Below are positions 1 to 9,600 of a stretch of 33,199 nucleotides of DNA, piece by piece. The notes under the pieces are model-generated. The model was not told the DNA's origin, searched no databases, and saw only the letters and a program-made list of their open reading frames with translations. The translations under genes were made by a program, and so were the position numbers. Position 1 is the first letter of the stretch. Each line of letters opens with the position of its first letter. The stretch is from Nitrospirota bacterium (lineage in GTDB: Bacteria; Nitrospirota; Nitrospiria; Nitrospirales; Nitrospiraceae). The DNA lies in contig JAGWTI010000032.1 in NCBI GenBank assembly GCA_028876065.1, forward strand, positions 1-33,199. The letters are read 5' to 3'.

Positions 1-140
1 CACTGTTGTGCAAAAGCTGCCGGTGAGAGATACCCCAGTCTGGCTTGACGCCGCTGGCGGTTATAGAAGATCTCGATGTACTCGGTGATCTCCTGCCGGG
101 CTTGCTCGCGGGTCTCGTAGCGCCGGTGATGCACCAGTTC
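1..140 (-). mobile_element. IS3-family transposase OrfB, C-terminal remnant
   Basis: Reading the minus strand from 140 to 1 gives about 46 residues beginning ELVHHRRYETREQARQEI and ending near the LGYLSPAAFAQQ stretch, which is the typical end of the integrase core (rve) of IS3/IS150-type OrfB transposases. The catalytic DDE part is missing because the match stops abruptly at 140, and the last residues run off the start of the window. It is therefore a dead fragment. The junction at 140/141 joins it to the broken gene on the opposite strand, so this is a recombination scar and not an intact IS end; I see no terminal inverted repeat at the junction. Confidence 0.85.
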
Positions 141-142
141 AG

Positions 143-637
143 ACGGATATTGCAATCAAACAAGTTTTCCATGATTCGGAGGTAGACCTTGGCATCCGCT
201 GGGACAATGGTCATTTTCTGCCCTCAGGGGCGCCCCTTTTAGACAAAACTCTTGTGAATGATGTCTTGGGATACTTAGCAGCCAAAGGTTATGAAGGGGT
301 GCTAGAGCCCTTTAGAAAAGGGTTGGATCATTTTCTACACTCGGAGAAAAAGGCAGAGTTGCTATCAGATGTCATCACTGACATGTATGAGGCCCTAGAA
401 GCTCTTGTGAAAATCTACACGGGACGAGACAAGGATCTGTCCGCTAACGCGGAGCTCTTTATTTCAAAACTGAAAGTCTCGGAGGAATACAAGCCCGTCA
501 TTAAGAGCTATATTGACTATGCCAATGAGTTCCGACATGCTGCCGAAAAGGGACAGAAGAAGCCCTCGCCTTCACGTCAAGAAGTTGAGTCGTTTATCTA
601 TATGACAGGACTATTTATTCGGCTAGCAATAATGTAG
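143..637 (+). pseudogene. 5'-truncated HEPN-like (abortive-infection type) protein
   Basis: An open frame continues upstream of the first usable start (GTG at 254) right to the IS remnant and beyond it without a stop, and the translated part from about 146 (DIAIKQVFHDSEVDLGIRW) looks like genuine protein, so the gene has lost its 5' end. The C-terminal 110 residues are all-helical and end with a YANEFRHAAEKG segment. This layout resembles the HEPN domains at the C-terminus of AbiJ-like and related phage-defence or toxin proteins; the usual RxxxxH ribonuclease motif is not clearly present. Base composition is visibly more AT-rich than the following genes, which suggests horizontal origin. A residual 127-aa product from GTG 254 is possible. 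The family assignment is by fold-like resemblance only. Confidence 0.55.
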
Positions 638-874
638 AGGCCAGGCGCTAGCGCATGCCTGATGGGACTATTAACTGTATTGCGGCTATCCAGACATTCG
701 AACGGCTACTGGCCCCTGCTTCATCATTTACTCTCTCCCCCTTTGATCGATGCGTCTTGCGGGTGGCGCTAACCAGGGGCCTCGGCTGCGTGCAGTGGAT
801 CCCTACACCGGCCGGGGTGGTCGGCGACAGGTCTCGCTCTTGATCAAACAGGCCACTCTTTGTCGCGACCGTTT
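638..874. other. Gene-free stretch between HEPN remnant and M48 peptidase
   Basis: Both flanking genes end here (convergent). Short open frames exist on both strands but they are mutual shadows without a ribosome binding site or recognisable protein character. No convincing terminator hairpin was seen. Confidence 0.4.
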
Positions 875-1561
875 CTATAGGTCCGCGCAATAGGCCTGAA
901 CCACCAAAATCCTGGTCGGCAGGCTGGGATGATCGCCCAGGTAATCGGCCCAGAGGTTGTCGCCGCTATGCTGGCGTAGGATCTCCAGCGTCTTTGGCAT
1001 TTGGTCGCAGCCTGACGGCCGGTTGGGGCCGTGCCATTTCAGGCTCGCCTCCCGCAAGAATTTGGCTCCCTCCAGGTCTGCCGCCGTTTCGTCCTCGCGC
1101 GTATAGGCGTTCGAGACAGCATCGGTAGCCAGTGAGCCGACGTTGCCGATCGCATAGCCGATCCATGTGATCTGCGAAATCACAAAGAAGACGGACTTGA
1201 AGGCCATCTTGATCTTGTGCCGCTTGGCATAGGCGTCCAGGTGGCCGAGCGTGTAATGGGACAGTTCATGGGCGAGGATGGCCTGAAGCTGCTCGTCCGT
1301 CAGTGACCGGAGTGCTCCTTCCGTGACCACCAGGCTGTGCGTGCAGCGTCCTTCGTCGTCGGACGAGACGAAAGTGACCGCCGCGTTGATCTGCTCGGTT
1401 TTCTCGATGACCAGGCAGGCTTTTGGCCGGGGATTGAGCGACGCTTCCAGCGGCGCCATCAGCGAGGCCAGACGTCCCAGCTCCGTCTCTTCCGCCTGCC
1501 TGGTCGTCTTCCCCGCACAGCCCGCGAGGAACACCAGCACGACAATTACCATCCCGCGCAT
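875..1561 (-). CDS. M48-family metallopeptidase, lipoprotein
   Basis: Predicted zinc endopeptidase anchored to a membrane on the periplasmic side. From the ATG at 1561 (228 aa) the product begins MRGMVIVVLVFLAGC, a lipoprotein signal with lipobox LAGC (lipid Cys15). The HELSH zinc motif starts at His98 and a downstream EDETAAD segment supplies the third, glutamate ligand typical of M48/BepA-LoiP-like enzymes, whose members degrade misfolded envelope proteins. The frame stays open up to 1726, but that extension runs through a dispersed repeat (1576-1618) and has no signal-peptide logic, so the short start is preferred; ATG 1573 is an alternative. No strong Shine-Dalgarno is seen at either. The exact substrate is unknown. 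Confidence 0.8.
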   Translation of the reverse strand: MRGMVIVVLVFLAGCAGKTTRQAEETELGRLASLMAPLEASLNPRPKACLVIEKTEQINAAVTFVSSDDEGRCTHSLVVTEGALRSLTDEQLQAILAHELSHYTLGHLDAYAKRHKIKMAFKSVFFVISQITWIGYAIGNVGSLATDAVSNAYTREDETAADLEGAKFLREASLKWHGPNRPSGCDQMPKTLEILRQHSGDNLWADYLGDHPSLPTRILVVQAYCADL

Positions 1562-1575
1562 CGCTGGAATCATGA

Positions 1576-1618
1576 ATCGAGCGAGCACGTGTTCATTGCG
1601 CGCTCTGCAAGCAAAAGG
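1576..1618. repeat. Dispersed repeat, copy 1
   Basis: ATCGAGCGAG, then 12 bases, then GCGCGCTCTGCAAGCAAAAGG. The same arrangement recurs at 2151-2194 with a similar gap and one change in the long block (CTGCGAGC). It lies immediately 5' of the M48 gene, where it creates an artificial upstream extension of that reading frame. Confidence 0.6.
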
Positions 1619-1634
1619 GTGGCTGAGAGCGGCT

Positions 1635-1883
1635 TTAAGAAACCGAAATGTATTCTGCAGACGAGTGGGATTCCGGGATGGGCAGATTATCTTCTTGTAG
1701 CCCGTGGACATGCGGTTGGAATGCACGTGTTTCCTTAAACTCGTCTCGGAATTCGTTTCGCATGTCTTGGAGTTCGTGCCGGATGACGGAATGCCCTTCA
1801 GCGATTTGTCTTACGTCGCTACGGAGGGCCTCTGCCACGACGCCAAAGTGGCGCTTAATTTCCTCGACCTGATCGGCTTCCAT
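1635..1883 (-). CDS. Small coiled-coil protein, probably 3'-truncated
   Basis: Starts MEADQVEEIKRHFGVVAEAL at the ATG at 1883 (GTG 1892 is an alternative) and continues with charged heptad-like sequence through HELQDMRNEFRDEFKETRAF. Similar small proteins with an IKRHFGVVAE start occur in Nitrospira and other bacteria and usually continue with a second coiled-coil segment; that is recalled family knowledge. Here the remaining 27 residues lack this character and reach into the repeat-rich region upstream of the M48 gene, so the 3' part has probably been replaced. Function unknown. Confidence 0.5.
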   Translation of the reverse strand: MEADQVEEIKRHFGVVAEALRSDVRQIAEGHSVIRHELQDMRNEFRDEFKETRAFQPHVHGLQEDNLPIPESHSSAEYISVS

Positions 1884-2236
1884 GTACTTCACCCTGCTTC
1901 AGGTTTTGGGGCTAGAAATTATTTGGTGTGCACTCACAAGCTGCAATCATTGAGACTAGAAACCTCTATAGACCGATCTGCCTGAAAAAGCAATGGTCAG
2001 GAACGTCGGGTTTTGGATGCCGAGAGGACGACATTGCGAGTGTACAGTGCTGATTGCTGAGCGAAGCACCACCTCTCTCCTCCTGACCGGTGTATATCGC
2101 GGGGCTGCGATTCCAGGGTGGGGGCGTTTGGGCGTCTCCTAACTGCGCGCATCGAGCGAGGGTTTTCTGAAGCCGCGCGCTCTGCGAGCAAAGGAGACGC
2201 CCTGCGCCCCGTCACCCATCCTCGGCCCCGCGTCTA
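1884..2236. other. Gene-free, repeat-bearing stretch
   Basis: No credible gene is visible on either strand in about 350 bases. It contains the inverted-repeat-bounded element at 2130-2202 and otherwise unremarkable sequence. A promoter for the small coiled-coil gene on the minus strand would have to lie near 1890-1960, but no clear hexamer pair was found. Confidence 0.5.
2130..2202. repeat. 73-bp element bounded by a 10-bp inverted repeat
   Basis: GGGCGTCTCC at 2130-2139 and its perfect complement GGAGACGCCC at 2193-2202 bound the element. The interior holds ATCGAGCGAG and CGCGCGCTCTGCGAGCAAAGG, the second copy of the dispersed repeat seen at 1576-1618. The size and terminal symmetry resemble a non-autonomous miniature element or REP-like hairpin. 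Confidence 0.55.
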
Positions 2237-2905
2237 CTACACCGGCCACTCCTCCTCGTTCCAGGACATCTCCCAAAACATCCACTCATATCTCGAGCTG
2301 ATCACGAAGACCTCTTCCATCCTCTGCCTCTCGGCCTTGCTCGCCTGTGCGGCCCACTGATCCACTTTCGCCCGCATCCATTCCTGGACCGCGGCGAATT
2401 CCGGCGACGCATAGAGCAGCAGCCAGTCCCGGTAGGGATGGTCCTCGCGCGGCAGGCCCTTCTTCAACAGGTGCTTGCCGACGACACAATAGATCCAGGC
2501 GCAGGGGAGGGCGACGACGGTAATTTCAGCCGCCGACCCTGTGGCCGCGACCGAGAGCATGTGTCTGGTGTAGGCATAGTTGGTCGGGGCCATGGGGACC
2601 GAAGTCATCTGCTTGGGCGTCAGCTTCCATTTCTTGCCGTAGCTCTCGTGGAGGCTCCGCTCGACCAGGATCGTCTCCTCCGCCAGCTTGTTGAACCGCA
2701 GTGCCGACTCGGCTTCCGGCGCCTTCTGCGCCGCCGCCGAAAAGATGCGGGCCAGGTCCCCGAGAAAGCGCGCGTCCTGCAAAATGTAATACTTGAACTT
2801 GCGCTGCGGCAGCGTCCCCTTGCCCAGCGCCACGACGAAGGGATGGGTCAGTTGTGCGTCCCAGATGGGTTGGGCGAGCTTGCGAAGATGATTGCAAAAC
2901 GACAT
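2237..2905 (-). CDS. tenA: TenA/thiaminase-II family protein
   Basis: TenA enzymes hydrolyse the amino group or C-N bond of degraded thiamin pyrimidines, salvaging 4-amino-5-hydroxymethyl-2-methylpyrimidine in the cytosol. The 222-aa product has the expected all-helical length and key residues at positions matching Bacillus TenA numbering: Asp44 (ILQDARF), Tyr112 (NYAYT), the nucleophile Cys135 (LPCAWIYC) and a late glutamate in SSRYEWMFW. Position 47 is Phe where the Bacillus enzyme has Tyr. The start at 2905 has GGAGAG eight bases upstream. An apparent extension to 3589 in the same frame is the antisense shadow of the transhydrogenase gene and is rejected. It lies 90 bases downstream of sthA; no TPP riboswitch is visible in that gap. 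Confidence 0.92.
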   Translation of the reverse strand: MSFCNHLRKLAQPIWDAQLTHPFVVALGKGTLPQRKFKYYILQDARFLGDLARIFSAAAQKAPEAESALRFNKLAEETILVERSLHESYGKKWKLTPKQMTSVPMAPTNYAYTRHMLSVAATGSAAEITVVALPCAWIYCVVGKHLLKKGLPREDHPYRDWLLLYASPEFAAVQEWMRAKVDQWAAQASKAERQRMEEVFVISSRYEWMFWEMSWNEEEWPV

Positions 2906-2918
2906 AGCTACACTCTCC

Positions 2919-2945
2919 GGAGCTGATGGCTTATGGCTGATAACC
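2919..2945. repeat. Partial heptad-type repeat in the sthA-tenA gap
   Basis: GAGCTGATGGCTTATGGCTGATA reads as near-repeats of a 7-base unit (GCTGATG, GCTTATG, GCTGATA). It resembles the left arm of the 69-bp element at 11246-11314 but has no matching right arm. Confidence 0.45.
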
Positions 2946-2994
2946 GGAATGGAGGTCGCACGACAGGGAAGGGTCGATCGGAGCGGGACATGCG

Positions 2995-4386
2995 TTAGTT
3001 GCGGCCGAGGCGGTTGATTCCGTCCAGGGCGGCCGTGCGATAACACTCGGCGAGGGTCGGGTAGTTGAAGACGTTGTGGACGAAGAAGTCCACGCTCCCT
3101 CCATAGGTGATGACCGCCTGGCCGATGTGGACCAGCTCCGTGGCCCCTTCGCCGATGATGTGGATGCCCAGCAGTTCCAGCGTGTCCCGGTGGAAGATGA
3201 GCTTGAGGAGCCCTTCCAGGTCGCCGAAGATCTGGCCGCGGGCGATTTCCTTGTAGAAGGCCCGGCCCACTTCGTAGGGGACGCCGGCCTTGGTCAGCTC
3301 TTCCTCGTTCTTGCCGACGGTGGAAATCTCCGGGATCGTGTAGATGCCGTAGGGCATGACCTTGGGCAGGGAGGACTGGGCGACGTTGAAGGCGTGGCAG
3401 GCGGCGAGCCGCCCCTGTTCCATGGAGGTGGAGGCCAGGCCGGGAAAGCCGATGACGTCGCCGGCCGCATAAATGTGGGGGACCTCCGTCTGGTAATGTT
3501 CGTTCACCTTGATCTGGCCCATCTTGTCCGTGGCGATCCCGATGGCGCCCAGGTTCAGCTCGTCCGTGTTGGCCATGCGCCCCATGCAATAGAGCAGCAT
3601 GTCCGAGATCACCGTCTTGCCGCTCTTGAGGGAGGCCACGACGCGGCCCCGTTCGTCCTGGGTGACTTTGTCGAGGTCCTCCCCGAGCTTCATCATGACC
3701 CCGTTGGTGCGCATGTGATAGATCAGGGCCTGGACCACTTCCTGATCCACGAAGCGCAGGAGCTCGTTGCGCCGTTCCAGCAGCGTGACCTTGATGCCGA
3801 AGGCGGCGAACATGGAGGCGTACTCGCAGCCGATCACGCCGCCCCCGACCACGGTCATGGTCTTGGGGAGCGAGTCGGTGGAGAGGATCGAGTCGGAATC
3901 GCAGATGGTCTTGTCGTTGAACGGCACTTCGTCGCCCCGGCGGGGGCGCGACCCGGAGGCGATGACGATGTACGGGGCCGTGAGCGTATCCGTCTGGCCG
4001 GTCGTGCGTTTGACTTGCACGGTGTGGGGGTCGATGAAGGAGGCGGTGCCGTGGACGATGTCGACGTCGTTGCGTTCGAGCTGGTTGATGATGACGTCCA
4101 GCTCGTGCTTGATGACCAGGTCTTTCCTGGTCATCAGGTCGCTCATGGTGAAGTTCTTCTTGAGCGAATAGGCCATGTTGGGCAAGGAGCGGAGCTTGAA
4201 CCCGTGCAGGTAGTAGATGGCGTCCTTGAGGGTCTTGCTGGGGAGGGTGCCGGTATTGACGGAGGCGCCGCCGACGGCCGCCTGCTTTTCGATGATCGCG
4301 ACGCGTTTGCGGAGTTTGGCCGCCTGGATGGCGGCCTTCTGCCCGGCCGGTCCGCTGCCGATGACGATCAGATCATATTCCGCCAT
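2995..4386 (-). CDS. sthA: Soluble pyridine nucleotide transhydrogenase
   Basis: Cytosolic flavoprotein of the SthA/UdhA type that exchanges hydride between NADPH and NAD+. The 463-aa product has an N-terminal FAD Rossmann motif GSGPAG (residues 10-15), a second nucleotide-binding segment TVVGGGVIGCEYASMF and a C-terminal dimerisation domain. It resembles dihydrolipoamide dehydrogenases, but the redox CxxxxC is absent: the segment reads GGASVNTGTLPSK, with no cysteines, which favours transhydrogenase over disulfide reductase. Start ATG 4386 is preceded by AGAGG at 6 bases; TTG 4392 is possible. It lies 85 bases after tpx and upstream of tenA on the same strand. Redox partner context with the peroxidase is suggestive only. 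Confidence 0.88.
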   Translation of the reverse strand: MAEYDLIVIGSGPAGQKAAIQAAKLRKRVAIIEKQAAVGGASVNTGTLPSKTLKDAIYYLHGFKLRSLPNMAYSLKKNFTMSDLMTRKDLVIKHELDVIINQLERNDVDIVHGTASFIDPHTVQVKRTTGQTDTLTAPYIVIASGSRPRRGDEVPFNDKTICDSDSILSTDSLPKTMTVVGGGVIGCEYASMFAAFGIKVTLLERRNELLRFVDQEVVQALIYHMRTNGVMMKLGEDLDKVTQDERGRVVASLKSGKTVISDMLLYCMGRMANTDELNLGAIGIATDKMGQIKVNEHYQTEVPHIYAAGDVIGFPGLASTSMEQGRLAACHAFNVAQSSLPKVMPYGIYTIPEISTVGKNEEELTKAGVPYEVGRAFYKEIARGQIFGDLEGLLKLIFHRDTLELLGIHIIGEGATELVHIGQAVITYGGSVDFFVHNVFNYPTLAECYRTAALDGINRLGRN

Positions 4387-4412
4387 ACTCAACCTCTAGA
4401 AGCCACGAACAT

Positions 4413-4481
4413 GAAGAGCATATGGCCAATGGCCTATGGCAAGAGTCGCTCAGGCCAGAAGCTATACGCCATTAGCTCTTC
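4413..4481 (-). repeat. 69-bp inverted-repeat element, copy A
   Basis: Bounded by GAAGAGC/GCTCTTC. Read on the minus strand it aligns without gaps to 11246-11314 over all 69 positions, with about 7 differences. The interior arms are built from 7-base units (ATGGCCA ATGGCCT ATGGCAA). The tpx stop codon (4472-4474) and its last codons lie inside the repeat. Confidence 0.85.
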
Positions 4482-5134
4482 TCCAATGATCGGGCCGCTT
4501 TGAACGCCGCGTCCATGTCCGGCAACTGGGCCAGCTCCGGCGTGATCTGCAGGTAGCGGACCACGTTGTCCTTGTCCACTACCATCACGGTGCGGGCCAG
4601 GATGTGCGGGCCGGGAACCAGCAAGCCGTAGGCCTTGCCGAAGTCCCCTCCTCGATAATCGGACAAAAAGGTCACATTCTTGATCTTGGCTTCCTCGGCG
4701 AAGCGTTTTTGAGCGAAGGGCGTGTCCACGCTGACCGTGATCAGCTCCACGCTCTTGTCCAATCCATCGTTCTGTTCGCTCAGATAATGGGTCTGCTGCT
4801 CGCAGACTTTGGTGTCGAGCGAGGGGACGACGCTGATGATCCGGACTTTGCCTTTCCCCTCGGCGATGCTGACCAGGCCGAGGTCGGCCTTGGCCACCTG
4901 GACTTCCCGGAGGCTGTCGCCCTGCGTGATGCCCGGTCCGGCCAGGGCGAGGGGCGTCCCTTTGAAGGTGACGCTGTGGCCCTCTCCCGCGGTCGCGCTG
5001 CTTTTGGCGACGGGGAAGTCCTGGTAGGCAAAGCCTCTCTGGTTGTCTCCGGTCATGGCGCATCCGGCCAGGCCGATGCAACCGATCAACGCCGCATACA
5101 AGCTGCACATCTGTATCTGTCGGACTCTGGTCAT
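4472..5134 (-). CDS. tpx: Lipoprotein thiol peroxidase lacking the resolving cysteine
   Basis: Atypical 2-Cys peroxiredoxin (Tpx) family, which reduces hydroperoxides. The 220-aa product starts with a signal ending LAGC (lipid Cys25), so it should be anchored outside the cytoplasmic membrane, unlike the usual cytosolic Tpx of about 167 aa. The active-site block PSLDTKVC gives peroxidatic Cys111 with Thr108, and Arg181 (LARTVMVVD) completes the pocket. The E. coli resolving cysteine lies in RFCGAEG; here the equivalent segment is RFAEEAKIKN, so Ala146 replaces it and no other mature-domain cysteine is seen. A 1-Cys mechanism with an external reductant is inferred. Start ATG 5134 follows AGAGGG. 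The final codons and stop come from a dispersed repeat. Confidence 0.85.
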   Translation of the reverse strand: MTRVRQIQMCSLYAALIGCIGLAGCAMTGDNQRGFAYQDFPVAKSSATAGEGHSVTFKGTPLALAGPGITQGDSLREVQVAKADLGLVSIAEGKGKVRIISVVPSLDTKVCEQQTHYLSEQNDGLDKSVELITVSVDTPFAQKRFAEEAKIKNVTFLSDYRGGDFGKAYGLLVPGPHILARTVMVVDKDNVVRYLQITPELAQLPDMDAAFKAARSLEKS

Positions 5135-5232
5135 GGTCGTCCCTCTCAATGAATCTCGTCCTTGTCTTGCCGCTGCCTGCCCATCTGCCGGGTAAGCATA
5201 GCGCAAGGTTGGCCCTGTTGTCTCGTCGTTTT

Positions 5233-6171
5233 TTATGGGAGGAACCGGAGGAGGAGGGGATTGACCAGGTCTGGCCTCTCCCATTGGGGAATGTGGCCCG
5301 CCTGGGGGACCAGTTCCAGGGTCGAGCCGGGGATCGTGGCAGCCAGGTCTCGGCCGACTTGCGGGGGGAAGATCCGGTCTTCCTGGCCCCAGATGATGAG
5401 GGTGGGGCGGGCAATCGCGCCGATCCGTTTGGCAAACCCCTCCTCCCATTGGGGCAGGGCCCTGGCCTGGGCCATGATGGGCGGGATGAGTCCCGGCCGC
5501 CGGCGGTTGCGGTAGGCCCGGTCGAGCACCGCCTGGGTGAGCCGGCTCTGGTCGTAGACGATCTCTTGCAACACCGACTCCGTGAGGCCCCGCCCGGCCA
5601 GCCAGTTGCCCAGTCGGACGAGCCAGGTCGGGGCGCTGGTTTCGATGGCCCGTTTGACGAGGGTGCCGGTGAGTTTTTCGCGCACATGGTCCGGGAACCC
5701 GCTGATCAGGACGAGCCGGTCCACCCGCTCCGGATGGGCCAGGGCCATGCCGATGACCAGCCCTCCGCCCATCGAGTTGCCCACGAGCGAAGCCCGCTGG
5801 ATTCCCAGCGCGTCCATGAAGGCGCTCAAGAAGGCCACCATGTCATCGGGACTGTAGTCTTGGTCCGGTTTGTCGGAGAGGCCGGAGCCGAGCAAGTCCA
5901 ACGTGATCAGCCGATGGCCCGTGGCCAAGGCCTCTTGCTGATATTCCCACTGCCACATGGACCCGCCGAAGCCATGGATGAGGATGACCGGGTCCCCCTG
6001 GCCTTCATCCAGGTAGGCGATCCGGTGGCCCTGAACCAGAACCGTCTTGATGGGGAGCCGTTGGAACGAATCGAACCAGGGCGGAGGGTCCTGGACGGTG
6101 GTGCAGGCGGTCACGAGAAGGGGAAGGAGCAAGAGGACGAGGGAAACCATCCGGGAGGGCGCATGGCGCAT
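5233..6171 (-). CDS. Alpha/beta-hydrolase lipoprotein
   Basis: A 312-aa alpha/beta-hydrolase fold protein with a lipoprotein signal (LVTAC, lipid Cys23). The oxyanion HGFGG segment (66-70), nucleophile elbow GNSMGGG (Ser133), acid Asp265 in GQEDRIFP and base His293 in AGHIPQWE form a complete catalytic triad, so it should be an active serine hydrolase; the family ranges from esterases and lipases to C-C bond hydrolases and the substrate cannot be read from sequence. ATG 6171 lies 3 bases after the stop of the carboxylase subunit gene, and GGAG overlaps that stop, so the two are translationally close and likely cotranscribed. tpx follows 98 bases downstream. Confidence 0.85.
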   Translation of the reverse strand: MRHAPSRMVSLVLLLLPLLVTACTTVQDPPPWFDSFQRLPIKTVLVQGHRIAYLDEGQGDPVILIHGFGGSMWQWEYQQEALATGHRLITLDLLGSGLSDKPDQDYSPDDMVAFLSAFMDALGIQRASLVGNSMGGGLVIGMALAHPERVDRLVLISGFPDHVREKLTGTLVKRAIETSAPTWLVRLGNWLAGRGLTESVLQEIVYDQSRLTQAVLDRAYRNRRRPGLIPPIMAQARALPQWEEGFAKRIGAIARPTLIIWGQEDRIFPPQVGRDLAATIPGSTLELVPQAGHIPQWERPDLVNPLLLRFLP

Positions 6172-6174
6172 GCG

Positions 6175-8136
6175 CTACTCCAATTGGATGAGCGTTTCGT
6201 CGGTCTTGACGTCGTCTCCGTCCTTCGCATAGAGGGCGGCCACGGTCCCGCCGACGGGGGCCGGCACCCGGCTTTCCATCTTCATCGCTTCGATGATCAG
6301 GACCGGATCGCCGGCGTTGACCCGGTCGCCCTTGGCCACCAGGACTTTCACCACGCGGCCCGGCATGGGCGAGCTGATGTCGCCCGGCTTGGTCGGTTTG
6401 GGCCGCTTGGGCTTGCCGGCTTTGCCCTGGTCGGGCGGCTCCGGGACTCCGGCCAGCACTTCCTGGATCGGCTCCAGATGCACTTCTTCGAGCTTGTCGT
6501 TCACCCGGATGTAGTAGGGCTTGCGGCCGTCGCTCTTGCGGCCCGAGCCGGACACCTGGATGTGGAAGGTCTCGCCGTGCACGGTGACGTTGAATTCCGC
6601 CGGCGCCAGGTGCAGCTCGTGGGCGACCGCCGGGCCCTTCTCCGGCGGGGTCTCCAACGGCTCCGGCTTGAGATCGCCTTTCTCCCGCGCCTCGAAGAAC
6701 TCCCGCGCGATGGCCGGGAAGAGGGCGAAGGAGAGCAGATCTTCCTCGGTCGCCGCCTTGCCGGCCGATTCCCGCTTGGCCGCTTCCAGCTCCGGCTCGA
6801 GCCGGTCCGCGGGCCGGCTGGTGATCGGCTCCTCGTTGCCGATGGCGCGCGCCGCCACCTCGGCGGAGACCGGGCCAGGCGGCTGGCCGTAGAGGCCCAG
6901 GAAGTAGTTCTTGGTCTCGGTGGTGATGACTTTGTACCGTTCGCCGGTCAGCACGTTCAGCGTCGCCTGAGTGCCGACGATCTGGCTGCTGGGGGTCACC
7001 AGCGGCGGGTAGCCCATGTCCTGCCGGACGCGGGGCACCTCCTCCAGCACCTGCCGCATCTTGTCGATGGCGTTCTGCGCGGCGAGCTGGGCGGCCAGGT
7101 TGGAGAGCATGCCGCCGGGAATCTGCGAGGTCAGGATTTCCGCGTCCACGCCGGTGAAGTCGCTCTCGAATTGCTGGTACTTGCGGCGCACGGTGCGGAA
7201 ATGTTCCGCGATCGGCACGAACCGCGTGAGTTCCAGGCCCGTGTCGTAGGGCGTGCCCCGCAGCGCGGCCACCAGGGTCTCGGTGGGCGGATGGGAGGTG
7301 CCACCGGCCAGGGGCGAGATGGAGGTGTCCAACATGTCGAGCCCGCCCAGCACGGCCATGAAGGCCGACATGGAGGCCATGCCGGAGGTGTAGTGGCTGT
7401 GCAAGTGGATCGGGGCGCGGACCGCCGCCTTGAGCCGCTTGACCAGGGTATAGGCGTCGGCCGGCGCCAGCAGCCCGGCCATGTCCTTGATGCAGATGGT
7501 GTCGGTGCCCAGGTCCTCCAGCTTCTTGGCCAGGTCGACGAACCGGTCCAGGTTGTGGACCGGGCTGATCGTGTAGCACAGGGAGGCCTCGACGTGCTTC
7601 CCGTTGGCCTTGACCTCGTGCATGGCCCGTTCCATGTTGCGCACGTCGTTGAGGGCGTCGAAGATGCGGAACACGTCGATGCCGTTGGCCGCGGACCGTT
7701 CGATGAACTTCTCCAGCACGTCGTCGGCATAGTGCCGGTAGCCCACGATGTTCTGGCCGCGCAGGAGCATCTGCAGCCTGGTCCTGGGCATGGCCTGCTT
7801 GAGGGCCCGCAGCCGCTCCCAGGGGTCTTCCTTCAAAAAGCGCAGGCAGGTGTCGAAGGTGGCGCCGCCCCAGACTTCCAGCGACCAGTAGCCCACCGCA
7901 TCCAGGCTCTGGGCGATCGGCAGCATGTCCTCGGTGCGCATGCGGGTGGCCAGCAAGGATTGATGGCCGTCGCGCAGCGCCACGTCCGTGAGCAGGAGTT
8001 TTTTCTCCGGCGCCGAGCCGACCGGAAGCAGGGGTTTCGCCGTCTCCCTGAACGGCCCTTTGGCCTGGGCCTTCGGCACGGACCGGAGGTGGCTGCCTTT
8101 GCGCGAAGCGGATTTCTTTTTCGGAATTTTTGCCAT
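6175..8136 (-). CDS. pycB: Carboxyltransferase/biotin-carrier subunit (pyruvate or 2-oxoglutarate carboxylase type)
   Basis: Transfers CO2 from carboxybiotin to a 2-oxo acid. Domains in order for 653 aa: a lysine-rich leader of about 45 residues, an HMGL-like carboxyltransferase TIM barrel starting TDVALRDGHQSLLATRMR, a conserved carboxylase domain, a Pro/Lys linker, and a C-terminal biotinyl domain with EAMKM, biotin-bearing Lys619, 34 residues before the end as is standard. ICIKDMAG and HLHSHYTSG supply the metal site. No membrane-partner genes (oadB/G type) are nearby, which argues against a sodium-pump decarboxylase. The size is close to the large subunit of Hydrogenobacter 2-oxoglutarate carboxylase (CfiA) as well as PycB; sequence alone does not settle the substrate. 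No clear Shine-Dalgarno precedes ATG 8136. Confidence 0.87.
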   Translation of the reverse strand: MAKIPKKKSASRKGSHLRSVPKAQAKGPFRETAKPLLPVGSAPEKKLLLTDVALRDGHQSLLATRMRTEDMLPIAQSLDAVGYWSLEVWGGATFDTCLRFLKEDPWERLRALKQAMPRTRLQMLLRGQNIVGYRHYADDVLEKFIERSAANGIDVFRIFDALNDVRNMERAMHEVKANGKHVEASLCYTISPVHNLDRFVDLAKKLEDLGTDTICIKDMAGLLAPADAYTLVKRLKAAVRAPIHLHSHYTSGMASMSAFMAVLGGLDMLDTSISPLAGGTSHPPTETLVAALRGTPYDTGLELTRFVPIAEHFRTVRRKYQQFESDFTGVDAEILTSQIPGGMLSNLAAQLAAQNAIDKMRQVLEEVPRVRQDMGYPPLVTPSSQIVGTQATLNVLTGERYKVITTETKNYFLGLYGQPPGPVSAEVAARAIGNEEPITSRPADRLEPELEAAKRESAGKAATEEDLLSFALFPAIAREFFEAREKGDLKPEPLETPPEKGPAVAHELHLAPAEFNVTVHGETFHIQVSGSGRKSDGRKPYYIRVNDKLEEVHLEPIQEVLAGVPEPPDQGKAGKPKRPKPTKPGDISSPMPGRVVKVLVAKGDRVNAGDPVLIIEAMKMESRVPAPVGGTVAALYAKDGDDVKTDETLIQLE

Positions 8137-8181
8137 GTCGATTGCGCGCGGGGCGGTCCCCGGCCGCGCACTCCTTACGCC

Positions 8182-9600
<1,419 letters not shown>

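Noticed and set aside
2906-2994. TPP riboswitch before tenA
   Set aside because: The gap is 90 bases and lacks the conserved thi-box segments.
2906-3589. Extension of the tenA frame upstream
   Set aside because: The residues are the shadow of sthA; the TenA family start and Shine-Dalgarno are at 2905.
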